From positions 1 to 34,730 of the forward strand of contig DASZWD010000024.1 in the NCBI GenBank assembly GCA_035546775.1: a stretch of DNA of 34,730 bases. The letters run 5' to 3'. This document shows, one piece after another, positions 1 to 6,782 of the stretch. The stretch comes from Acidimicrobiales bacterium (GTDB lineage Bacteria > Actinomycetota > Acidimicrobiia > Acidimicrobiales > JACCXE01). Numbering within the stretch: position 1 is the stretch's first letter; the number at the start of each line of letters is the position of its first letter. The translations under genes and the position numbers were made by a program. The notes under the pieces were generated by a model. That model searched no databases. It was not told the DNA's origin and saw only the letters and a list, made by a program, of their open reading frames with translations.

Positions 1-411
1 TTCGTCGACGCCCACCACCTCGAAGAATGGGAACACGGCGGCCGCACCGACATCGACAACCTCCTCCTGCTGTGCCGCTTCCACCACAACGCCATCCACC
101 ACCGCGGCTTCACCGTCAAGAAAGGCCCCCGCCAAACGTTCCGGTTCTTCAACCCCGACGGCATCGAACTCATCGCCGCCCCCACACCCGCCACACCCAC
201 CGGCACCATCCCTGCAACCGGTGCGTCAGGCCGACCGATCACACCCGACACCCCACTACCGAACTGGGACGGCCACCACCCCGACTACGCCACCGCCATC
301 GAAGGCCTCATGTGGCTCGAAGAACGCGCACAACCTCGACCCGGTGGCGGTGTAGCGGAGCGCGTCAGGCGATGTAGTTGCCGCCGTCGCAGACGATCGT
401 CTGGCCGGTGA
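1..411 (+). CDS. HNH endonuclease-like protein, C-terminal part (5' end outside window)
   Basis: Reading frame 1 is open from the first base to a TGA at 409-411. The translation begins FVDAHHLEEWEHGGRTDIDN and continues with LLLLCRFHHNAIHH. The HH, the Asn of the DNL segment and the C-x3-HH cluster are the metal-binding core of HNH nucleases of the type common in actinobacteria as DUF222/13E12-like proteins. In that family the HNH core lies near the C-terminus, so only the tail is visible here. After the core comes a Pro/Thr-rich stretch with no recognisable domain. The last 47 bases overlap the 3' end of the convergent SDR gene. Activity and target cannot be judged from the fragment. Confidence 0.75.
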   Translation, partial: FVDAHHLEEWEHGGRTDIDNLLLLCRFHHNAIHHRGFTVKKGPRQTFRFFNPDGIELIAAPTPATPTGTIPATGASGRPITPDTPLPNWDGHHPDYATAIEGLMWLEERAQPRPGGGVAERVRRCSCRRRRRSSGR

Positions 412-1111
412 TGTAGCCGGCGGCTTCCGATGCGAGGAACGCGAGGACGGGGCCGATATCGCGCTCGGGGTCGCCGAGGCGGCCGAGCGCGACGCGGGAT
501 TCGAGGAACGGCTTGAGGTCGGGGTTTTTGTGGAAGGCGTAGGACAGCGCGTCGGTGGCGGCGAGGGGCGCGATGCAGTTGACGGTGACGCCGTCGGGTC
601 CCCACTCGCGCGCCAGTGACATCGCGAGCCCGCGCTGGCCGGCCTTCACCGCCGCGTACAGCGGCAACGAATCGCTGCCTTCGATGCCCGCCGCGGAACT
701 CACGAGGATCAACCGGCCGCACTCGCTCGCCTTGAGATGTGCCGATGCCGCCTGCGCACACCAGATCGACGCCCACACCGCCGAGCGCGACGTCCGCTCC
801 CACTCGTCATCGCCCGCGTCCTCGACGCGGTATGGACGGCCGGTGCCGGTGAAGGCGTTGTGCACCATCACGTCGAGCCCGCCGAACTCGTCGACGCCCC
901 GCGCCACCGCGGCGAAGATCGCGTCGCGCGACAGCACGTCGGTTGGCACGCAGATCGCCCGGCCGCCCGCGGCGCGGATCTCCTCGGCGACGGGCTCGCC
1001 GTTGTCGGCGGTCCGCGACGCCACCACGACGGCGTGGCCGGCGGCCCCGAGTCCCAGCGCACACCCGCGACCGACGCCCCGGCCTGCGCCGGTGACGAGC
1101 GCGACGCTCAC
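365..1111 (-). CDS. Short-chain dehydrogenase/reductase (SDR)
   Basis: A 248-residue classical SDR, normal length. It shows the Rossmann nucleotide motif TGAGRGVGRG (residues 7-16), a catalytic Ser in LVSSAAG and the YxxxK pair in LYAAVKAG. The usual NNAG is altered to HNAFTG. The C-terminal DGG segment (VCDGGNYIA) is typical of the family. It presumably oxidises or reduces a hydroxyl/keto group with NAD(P)(H); substrate unknown. The frame stays open upstream, but GTG at 1111 is chosen because it overlaps the stop of the preceding half-SDR gene as GTGA (1108-1111), giving a complete Rossmann fold with a short N-terminus. The two genes are therefore likely co-translated. Confidence 0.85.
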   Translation of the reverse strand: MSVALVTGAGRGVGRGCALGLGAAGHAVVVASRTADNGEPVAEEIRAAGGRAICVPTDVLSRDAIFAAVARGVDEFGGLDVMVHNAFTGTGRPYRVEDAGDDEWERTSRSAVWASIWCAQAASAHLKASECGRLILVSSAAGIEGSDSLPLYAAVKAGQRGLAMSLAREWGPDGVTVNCIAPLAATDALSYAFHKNPDLKPFLESRVALGRLGDPERDIGPVLAFLASEAAGYITGQTIVCDGGNYIA

Positions 1112-1446
1112 AGCGTCTTGCCCGTCACGGCGCCGCTGCTGAGGAACTCGACGACGGCCGGCGCGGCATCGCCGACGATGCAGTTGACCGTGACGCCTTC
1201 GTCGGCCCACTGCCGCGCCGCGCTCAGCGCCAGGATCCGCACCGTCTCGCTCGCCGGCCCAACCGTCGCCGGCAGCACGAACACGACACGGCGCACGCCG
1301 TCGGCGCGGCCTTCCTGCAGCGCGCGCAGGGCGCCGCGCGCCGGCACGTCGTAGCGCGCCGCGATCTCGTCGTCGGTCCACGCCTCGATCGGCAAGGGAT
1401 CGTCCGGCACGTCGACGTGGTGCACCACGACATTGGGTTCGGCCAC
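1108..1446 (-). CDS. Half-size SDR-like protein lacking the nucleotide-binding half
   Basis: A 112-residue protein resembling only the C-terminal half of an SDR. RRVVFVLPATVG corresponds to the beta-5/catalytic Ser region, and LSAARQWADEGVTVNCIV to the helix and strand after the active site (compare LAREWGPDGVTVNCIA in the neighbouring SDR). FLSSGAVTGKTL matches the C-terminal FLASEAAGYITGQT segment. The glycine-rich motif is absent and the YxxxK pair is not recognisable, so it is probably not catalytic by itself. It may be a structural or regulatory partner of the downstream SDR, whose GTG start overlaps its stop by 4 bases. GTG start at 1446; only 17 bases separate it from the divergent cyclase gene. 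Confidence 0.65.
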   Translation of the reverse strand: MAEPNVVVHHVDVPDDPLPIEAWTDDEIAARYDVPARGALRALQEGRADGVRRVVFVLPATVGPASETVRILALSAARQWADEGVTVNCIVGDAAPAVVEFLSSGAVTGKTL

Positions 1447-1450
1447 GCCG

Positions 1451-1463
1451 TAGTTTGACGCGC
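1451..1463 (+). promoter_or_regulatory. Putative leaderless promoter of the cyclase gene
   Basis: TAGTTT at 1451-1456 fits the actinobacterial -10 pattern TAnnnT and is followed by exactly 7 nt and the ATG at 1464. There is no Shine-Dalgarno sequence. The same geometry recurs before four other genes of this window. No clear -35 element is seen. Confidence 0.4.
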
Positions 1464-2390
1464 ATGCCGGTCCCCGAGTCGTTCCGCGCCCTGGCGGCCA
1501 AGGTCAACAACTGGGGGCGGTGGGGCGACGACGACGAACGCGGCACCCTGAACCTGATCACCGACGACGTGCGCCGCCGCGCCGCCGCGCTGGTCAAGAC
1601 CGGCAAAGCCTTCCCCCTCGCCATCGCGCTGTCGGAGGACGGGCCGCAGCTCGGCTTCATCCCCGGGCGCGTCAACCCGACGCGCACGATGCACATGATC
1701 AACGAACCATCCTTCGGCGACCCGACGATGTTCTGTTCGAGCGACGACGCCGTCACCATGGGACTCCAAGCCGGCACGCACTGGGACTCGCTCGCCCACG
1801 TGTCCTACGACGGGCGCCTCTACAACGGCTACGACCCGGCGACGATCGACGAGCGCGGCGCGGCGAAGGGCGGCATCGACAAGATCGGCGCCCTCGTCGG
1901 CCGCGGCGTGCTGCTCGACGTGGCGCGGGCAAACGGCGTCGACCGCCTCGAACCGGGCTACTCGATCACCGGCGCTGATCTCGACGCCGCCGCCGAACTC
2001 GCACGGGTCACCGTCGAGCCCGGCGACATCGTGCTCATCCGCACCGGCCAGATGCAGCTCCTCCACGCCGGTGACAAGGTCGGCTACACGCACCCGAGCC
2101 CCGGCCCGTCGATCCACTGCGTCGAGTGGTTCCACGCCCACGACATTGCGGCGGCCGCCACCGACACGTTGGTCTTCGAGGCGTTTCCCGGCGACGACCC
2201 CGATTTCCTGCTGCCCGTCCACCTGCTCGACATCGTCGAGATGGGTCTCACGCAGGGACAGAACTGGGACCTCGAGGCGCTCGCCGTCGACTGCGCGCGC
2301 GACGGCGTCTACGCGTTCTTCCTCGGCGCCACCCCCGAGCCCTTCGTCGGTGGCCTCGGAGCCCCGGTTGCCCCTGTCGCCATAAAATAG
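1464..2390 (+). CDS. Cyclase-family metal-dependent hydrolase (kynurenine formamidase-like fold)
   Basis: A 308-residue protein of the cyclase family (PF04199 type). Its metal motif is clear: GTHWDSLAH at residues 104-112, equivalent to the family HGTHxDxxxH with the first His replaced by Ala (QAGTH). NPTRTMHMIN and VEWFHAHDIAAAATD are also family-like. Characterised members hydrolyse amides, lactones or cyclic diketones; the substrate here is unknown. ATG at 1464 is preferred over an in-frame TTG at 1455 because TTG lies inside the putative -10 box. The stop codon TAG (2388-2390) forms the first bases of a KstR-type box controlling the next gene. It sits upstream of a luciferase-like enzyme on the same strand, suggesting a shared pathway. 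Confidence 0.8.
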   Translation: MPVPESFRALAAKVNNWGRWGDDDERGTLNLITDDVRRRAAALVKTGKAFPLAIALSEDGPQLGFIPGRVNPTRTMHMINEPSFGDPTMFCSSDDAVTMGLQAGTHWDSLAHVSYDGRLYNGYDPATIDERGAAKGGIDKIGALVGRGVLLDVARANGVDRLEPGYSITGADLDAAAELARVTVEPGDIVLIRTGQMQLLHAGDKVGYTHPSPGPSIHCVEWFHAHDIAAAATDTLVFEAFPGDDPDFLLPVHLLDIVEMGLTQGQNWDLEALAVDCARDGVYAFFLGATPEPFVGGLGAPVAPVAIK

Positions 2391-2410
2391 AACGTGTTAC
2401 AGTTTTGCCG
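2388..2410 (+). promoter_or_regulatory. KstR-type box overlapping a leaderless promoter (LLM gene)
   Basis: TAGAACGTGTTACA at 2388-2401 matches TnnAACnnGTTnnA, the operator consensus known for mycobacterial KstR. The -10-like hexamer TACAGT (2398-2403) overlaps its right half and lies 7 nt before the ATG at 2411, so a bound repressor would cover the core promoter. The extension AGTTTTG after the box resembles that at 18984 and at the operator around 15705. Confidence 0.6.
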
Positions 2411-3541
2411 ATGGTGGAATTCGGGATTTTCAACAGCCTCTACCTGCCCCAGGTCCTGAAGGACAAGGACCCCGTCAACGCCGAGCACAACCGGCTGATG
2501 GACGAGATCGAGTGGGTGAAGGCGGCCGACCGATCCGGGTTCAAGTACACGTGGGCGACCGAGCACCACTTCCTCACCGAGTACTCGCACCTGTCGGCCA
2601 ACGAGGCGTTCCTCGCCTACGTGGCCGGCGTCACCAACCGCATCCACATCGGCAGCGGCATCTTCAACATCACGCCGCCGGTGAGCGCGCCGGCGCGCGT
2701 CGCCGAGAAGGTGGCGATGCTCGACCACCTCAGCGGCGGTCGTTTCGAGTTCGGCATGGGCCGCGGTTCGAGCTCGACCGAGCAGAAGGGCTTCGGCATC
2801 GACGACCCTGAGCTGACCCGCGAGATGTTCGACGAGGTCATCCCCGAGTTCAAGAAGATGTGGCGCGACGAGCCGTACTCGTTCGACGGCAAGTTCTTCT
2901 CGATGCCGGAACGCAACGTGCTGCCCAAGCCCTACACCAAGCCGCACCCGCCGATGTGGGTCGCCGCCGGCAGCCCGTCGACCTTCGAGAAGGCGGCGCA
3001 GATGGGCCTCGGCGTGCTGTGCTTCACCACCGGCTCCCCCAAGACGCTCGCCCCGCTCATCGAGACGTACAAGCGTGAGATCAAGAACGCCGAGCCCGTC
3101 GGCGAGTACGTCAACAACAACGTGATGGTCACGTCGCAGATGCTGTGTTTGGAGGACGGGCAGAAGGCGCGCGACATCGCCTGCAACATGACCAGCGGCT
3201 ACCACACGTCACTCGTATTCCGGTATCTCGACACGTTCCCCAAGCCACCGGGCATTCCCGAGTGGCCCGCGCTCATCCCCGACGCCACGCCCGAGCAGAT
3301 GGAGCAGTCGATCAAGAACGGGCTGACCACGATCGGCACCCCCGACGAGTGCGCGAAGTGCGTCCAGAACTACGCCGACATCGGCGCCGACCAGATCACC
3401 TTCGGCATGCTCAGCTCCACCATGCCCGTCGAGATCGCCGTCGAGGCGGTGGAGACGTTCGGCAAGTACGTCATCCCGCAGTTCGACACCGACCCGATGC
3501 ACTCCACCCAGCGCCAGCGCGAGGAGCAGCTCGGCTCTTGA
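2411..3541 (+). CDS. Luciferase-like (LLM) flavin-dependent monooxygenase
   Basis: A 376-residue TIM-barrel protein of the bacterial luciferase-like family. Family signatures are FKYTWATEHHFL (residues about 38-49), the strand and loop RIHIGSGIFN, the DHLSGGRFEFGMGRG segment (about 107-121) and PPMWVAAGSPSTFEKAA in the C-terminal half. Relatives use FMN or F420 for oxygenation or hydride transfer; which one cannot be told by eye. ATG at 2411 has no Shine-Dalgarno and follows a -10-like hexamer at the 7-nt spacing seen elsewhere. A KstR-type box immediately upstream suggests co-regulation with the steroid-type genes at 10-20 kb. It ends 7 bases before the stop of the convergent transporter operon, with no hairpin between. 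Confidence 0.85.
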   Translation: MVEFGIFNSLYLPQVLKDKDPVNAEHNRLMDEIEWVKAADRSGFKYTWATEHHFLTEYSHLSANEAFLAYVAGVTNRIHIGSGIFNITPPVSAPARVAEKVAMLDHLSGGRFEFGMGRGSSSTEQKGFGIDDPELTREMFDEVIPEFKKMWRDEPYSFDGKFFSMPERNVLPKPYTKPHPPMWVAAGSPSTFEKAAQMGLGVLCFTTGSPKTLAPLIETYKREIKNAEPVGEYVNNNVMVTSQMLCLEDGQKARDIACNMTSGYHTSLVFRYLDTFPKPPGIPEWPALIPDATPEQMEQSIKNGLTTIGTPDECAKCVQNYADIGADQITFGMLSSTMPVEIAVEAVETFGKYVIPQFDTDPMHSTQRQREEQLGS

Positions 3542-3548
3542 CCTGCGG

Positions 3549-4079
3549 TTAGGGGTTACACATCCCGCACGGCTTGAGCGTCGTGGTCGCGGGGTCGACG
3601 CGCTTGAGGCCGGTGCGGCCCTTCACGCTGGCGCAATCGGGACGGTGGTACAGCGTGCCCCGCGACGTCGTGACGTAGGCGACGGGCGCCACCAGGTCCG
3701 GTCGTTCGCCGCGGGCCAGCAGCTCTTCGATGCGCTCGAGCACCGCACGGGTCTCGGCCGTGTCGCGGCGCGTGGCGTGCACCAGCTGGGTCATCCAGTA
3801 GGCGAAGTAGGCGAAGCCACCGGCGAACACGAAGCCGAGGCCGAGCATGCCGCCGCTGATCGAATACGGAATCTGCTCGTACACGTTGGGCGTGTGCGAC
3901 GCGCCCCACCACCCGAGCACGATCATCACGAGCCCGAGCGGCGCGGCGATCGACCCGATGATGAGCAGCACCCGGGCTGCGTCGGTCGCCTGCGTGCGCG
4001 TGCGCAGCGACGAGATCGCCCGCGCCAGCCGTCGGTCCCGCTCGGTGTCCACGGTGATGTCCCCTGTCGTCGTCGTCAT
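3549..4079 (-). CDS. Small membrane protein with a C-terminal Ada-like zinc-ribbon motif
   Basis: A 176-residue protein. After a charged N-terminal helix it has two predicted membrane segments, at about residues 38-60 (VLLIIGSIAAPLGLVMIVLG) and 76-98. A Glu/Arg-rich helix follows (RAVLERIEELLARGE), then a tail with YHRPDC and LKPCGMCNP. The His, the Cys and the CxxC pair resemble the zinc site of the Ada N-terminal domain and of many short actinobacterial proteins. It is the last gene of the Liv-type operon, and its ATG overlaps the livF stop (ATGA). No characterised function is known to me; a role with the transporter is inferred from position only. Confidence 0.7.
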   Translation of the reverse strand: MTTTTGDITVDTERDRRLARAISSLRTRTQATDAARVLLIIGSIAAPLGLVMIVLGWWGASHTPNVYEQIPYSISGGMLGLGFVFAGGFAYFAYWMTQLVHATRRDTAETRAVLERIEELLARGERPDLVAPVAYVTTSRGTLYHRPDCASVKGRTGLKRVDPATTTLKPCGMCNP

Positions 4080-4789
4080 GCGGCCCCTCCGAGATACGCG
4101 GCGGAAACTTCTTCGGCGATGTCCTTCGGCTCGCCGACGTTGAGCACCACGCCGTGCGCCATGACGGCGGCGTAGTCGGCGACGGCGAGCGCCGTCTGGG
4201 CGAACTGCTCGACCAGCAGGATCGAGATGCCCTCGTCGCGGATCTGGCGCACGAGGTCGTACAGCTGCCCCACGATGATCGGCGCCAGGCCGATCGAGAT
4301 CTCGTCGAGCAACAGCAGCGAGGGTTCGGTCACGAGGGCGCGCGCCATCGCCAGCATCTGCTGCTCACCGCCCGACAGCGTGCCCGCCAACTGCTTGCGC
4401 CGTTCCTTCAGCCGCGGAAACCGGGTGAAGGCGCGCTCTTCGACGTCGCGCTGCCGCAGCCCGCCCTTGTAGGTCATCATGCGCAGGTTCTCGTTGACCG
4501 TGAGGTTGGGGAACACCCCGCGCCCCTCGGGGATGGTGCACACCCCGGCACGGGCCAGCTGCTCGGGCTCGGCCCCGTTGACGTGGATCCCGGCGACGTG
4601 CACGCAGCCGCTCGTCGGCTCGAGCCGCCCGCTGGCGACCTTGTGGATCGTCGACTTGCCGGCGCCGTTGGGACCGAGGAGCGCGAACACGCAGCCCGCG
4701 GGTACGGCGAAGGACACGCCGTGGAGCACTTCGATGCGGCCGTAGGCGGCGCGCACGTCGCGCAGTTCGAGGGCCGGCGCGGTCGTCAC
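4076..4789 (-). CDS. livF: Branched-chain-type ABC transporter ATPase, LivF family
   Basis: A 237-residue ABC ATPase. It carries Walker A GPNGAGKST (about residues 38-46), the signature LSGGEQQML, Walker B LLLLDEIS and the H-loop region ILLVEQ. The length, the IPEGRGVFPNLTVNENL segment and the pairing with LivG identify the LivF subfamily. It energises import by the LivHM channel, with LivG as the second ATPase. Substrates of this superfamily extend beyond leucine/isoleucine/valine to amides, aromatic acids and other carboxylates, so the name gives the family, not the cargo. GTG at 4789 overlaps the stop of the upstream surface-protein gene as GTGA. Confidence 0.92.
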   Translation of the reverse strand: MTTAPALELRDVRAAYGRIEVLHGVSFAVPAGCVFALLGPNGAGKSTIHKVASGRLEPTSGCVHVAGIHVNGAEPEQLARAGVCTIPEGRGVFPNLTVNENLRMMTYKGGLRQRDVEERAFTRFPRLKERRKQLAGTLSGGEQQMLAMARALVTEPSLLLLDEISIGLAPIIVGQLYDLVRQIRDEGISILLVEQFAQTALAVADYAAVMAHGVVLNVGEPKDIAEEVSAAYLGGAA

Positions 4790-6060
4790 GCCCCGTCCTC
4801 CCCCGGCAGCGTGCAGGCGATCTCGGCGGTCGGGTCGGCGAGCACCGCGGTGTTCAATCGCCGCATGCCGACGGCGAGCAGCAGCGCGGCGAGCGCGCCG
4901 AGCACCAGCGCCGCGGCCGACACCGGCTTGCCCGTCGCTGCGGCCGCCGTGGTGGGCAGGCTCACCGCGGGACCAGGGGTGCGCCGCCCGCCGCCCGACG
5001 TGTCACCCAAGCCGCCGAGCGCGGTCAGGTCGGGCCCACCGGTGAGCGCGTAGTCCAGGTTGCTGTTGTCGCCGAGCACGCCGGTGTCGGCGCCGCCGAC
5101 AAGGTCGCCGACGGCGTCGTCGCTCGACGACGCAGCCGACGCGGCGCGCGCCCCGCCGAGCACGAACCCGACGGAGTAACCCTGCTGCGTGACCGTGATG
5201 ATGAGCGAGTTGGCGCTCAGCACCGCGGCGGCACCGTTGATCTCCTTCGTCGCCGGGCCCAGGGTGACGCTGATCCCCGCCGAGGCCAGCGCCTGCTTCG
5301 CCACCTTCTGCAGCGCGGCGTCGAGCGGCTGGTTGGTCGAGCCGAAGTGCAGTCCCTTCTCGTCGATGGTGACGCCCTGTCCCATCACCGTGGCGCCGGC
5401 GATCGACGTGTGCGCCTCGCCGCTACCGGTCGTGCCGTCGCTGGTGGCCTTGGCCGTGCTCACCACCTGGTCGATCTGCAGCACGCCGGCCACGTTGAGG
5501 TTCTGCACGACGCTGCGCGCCGTTGCCACCGCGGCGCTGTCGGTGGCGCGCGTGCTCGAACTGGTCGTCAGCTTCTCGGCGGCGCCCGGCAACAGCGAGA
5601 GGCCCTGGGCGCCGGCTTCGGACTCGGCCGATGTGTTGTCGGCCCGCGAGCGCATCGTCATGCCCGGCACGTCGTAGGTGGTCGTGGGCGGGTCCTGGCC
5701 GGTGCGCGCTTCGGCGCGCACGGGATCCACGAGCAGCGCGGCGATCTCGGGTGGGAAGCCGGGCACCAGCAAGCCGAGCAGCGTGCCGCCGTTGGCGACG
5801 GTGGCGCCGGGCCACGCACTGCTCGCCAGGGCATAACCCGTCCCCGACTGCTGCGTCGTGCTCGCCTGCGGGATGTCGAGTTCGGGTTGGATGCGCTGGT
5901 CGGGGATCACGGTGAACACCTGCACGCCCCGGGCGTCGGCCGACATGTCGTAGCCGAGCAAACCTTCGGCGCCGGCGTGGGGTGCGTCGACGACGAACAG
6001 CGCCGCGCTCAACAGTCCGGCCACGACGCCGGCCAGCACGGTCCGGGCGCCGCGTCTCAT
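4786..6060 (-). CDS. Exported, C-terminally membrane-anchored surface protein in the liv operon
   Basis: A 424-residue protein I do not recognise. It has a signal peptide (MRRGARTV, hydrophobic core, likely cleavage after AGA at 29-31). A long Ala/Ser/Thr/Gly-rich extracellular part follows, ending in a low-complexity Gly/Pro/Thr linker. A hydrophobic segment at about residues 385-402 (VLGALAALLLAVG) is followed by MRR and a short cytoplasmic tail, giving type I topology. No enzyme motif is visible. The gene is wedged between livG and livF with 4-base overlaps on both sides, so it is made together with the transporter. It may present substrate to the binding protein, or span the cell wall. 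ATG at 6060 is chosen because it starts the signal peptide and overlaps the livG stop (ATGA). Confidence 0.75.
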   Translation of the reverse strand: MRRGARTVLAGVVAGLLSAALFVVDAPHAGAEGLLGYDMSADARGVQVFTVIPDQRIQPELDIPQASTTQQSGTGYALASSAWPGATVANGGTLLGLLVPGFPPEIAALLVDPVRAEARTGQDPPTTTYDVPGMTMRSRADNTSAESEAGAQGLSLLPGAAEKLTTSSSTRATDSAAVATARSVVQNLNVAGVLQIDQVVSTAKATSDGTTGSGEAHTSIAGATVMGQGVTIDEKGLHFGSTNQPLDAALQKVAKQALASAGISVTLGPATKEINGAAAVLSANSLIITVTQQGYSVGFVLGGARAASAASSSDDAVGDLVGGADTGVLGDNSNLDYALTGGPDLTALGGLGDTSGGGRRTPGPAVSLPTTAAAATGKPVSAAALVLGALAALLLAVGMRRLNTAVLADPTAEIACTLPGEDGA

Positions 6061-6782
6061 ACCGGCACGTCCAGTCCGAGATAGGCGGCCTGCACGGCCC
6101 CGTCGGCTTGCACCTGCGCCGGTGTGCCGTTGGCGATCAGGCGGCCGAAGTCGAGCACGTAGAGCTCCTCGCAGATGCGCATGACGAGTTCGACGTCGTG
6201 CTCGACGAGCAGGATCGCCATGCCGTCGACCGCCAGTTCGAGCAGCAGGTCCCCGAGGCCCTCCGTCTCGTCCGGGTCGAGACCCGAGCCGGGCTCGTCG
6301 AGCAGCAGCAGCTTCGGACGGATCGCCAGGGCGCGGCCCAACTCGACGAGGCGCGCCATGCCGGTGGGCATGGCGTCGACCGGCGCGTCGGCGACGTCGC
6401 GCAACCCGACGCGCTCCAGGATCTCGTCGGCCACGGCGCCGGGCTCTTCGGTGGCCGAGTCCCACGAGTTGCGGATCTCGGCGGCCACAAGGATGTTCTC
6501 GCGCGCGCTCAACGCGCCGAACACCTCGAGGCGCTGGAACGTGCGCCCGACGCGGCGCCGGGCGCGGTGGTGCGGCTTGAGCTTGGTGACGTCCTCGCCG
6601 TCGATGATCACGCGACCCCGTGTCGGCGCTTGCAGGCCGGTGATGACGTTGAACAGCGTCGTCTTGCCGGCGCCGTTCGGGCCGATCAGCCCGGTGACGC
6701 GTCCGGCTTCGGCGGTCAGGTCGACGGCGCTCAGCGCCGCGAGGACGCCGAAGCGCACGTCGACGTCGGCGACGTCAAGCAT
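6057..6782 (-). CDS. livG: Branched-chain-type ABC transporter ATPase, LivG family
   Basis: A 241-residue ABC ATPase. It has Walker A IGPNGAGKTT (about residues 33-42), the LivG-typical GRTFQRLEVFGALSARENI after the Q-loop, Walker B LLLLDEPGSGLDP and H-loop LLVEHDVELV. The signature position reads PTGMARLVELGRAL instead of LSGGQ; such relaxed signatures occur in actinobacterial LivG proteins. It pairs with LivF to drive the LivHM permease. ATG at 6782 begins directly with the ATPase domain and overlaps the livHM stop by 8 bases. The frame is open further upstream, but that part only shadows the permease gene. Confidence 0.92.
   Translation of the reverse strand: MLDVADVDVRFGVLAALSAVDLTAEAGRVTGLIGPNGAGKTTLFNVITGLQAPTRGRVIIDGEDVTKLKPHHRARRRVGRTFQRLEVFGALSARENILVAAEIRNSWDSATEEPGAVADEILERVGLRDVADAPVDAMPTGMARLVELGRALAIRPKLLLLDEPGSGLDPDETEGLGDLLLELAVDGMAILLVEHDVELVMRICEELYVLDFGRLIANGTPAQVQADGAVQAAYLGLDVPV

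Noticed and set aside
365-1446. A frameshift splitting one SDR into two genes
   Set aside because: The downstream SDR is complete from its glycine motif to its C-terminus, so the short upstream protein is an additional partial copy and not its missing part.
1455-1463. TTG at 1455 as the start of the cyclase
   Set aside because: It lies inside the putative -10 hexamer and adds three residues not needed by the fold; ATG at 1464 fits the spacing seen at other genes.
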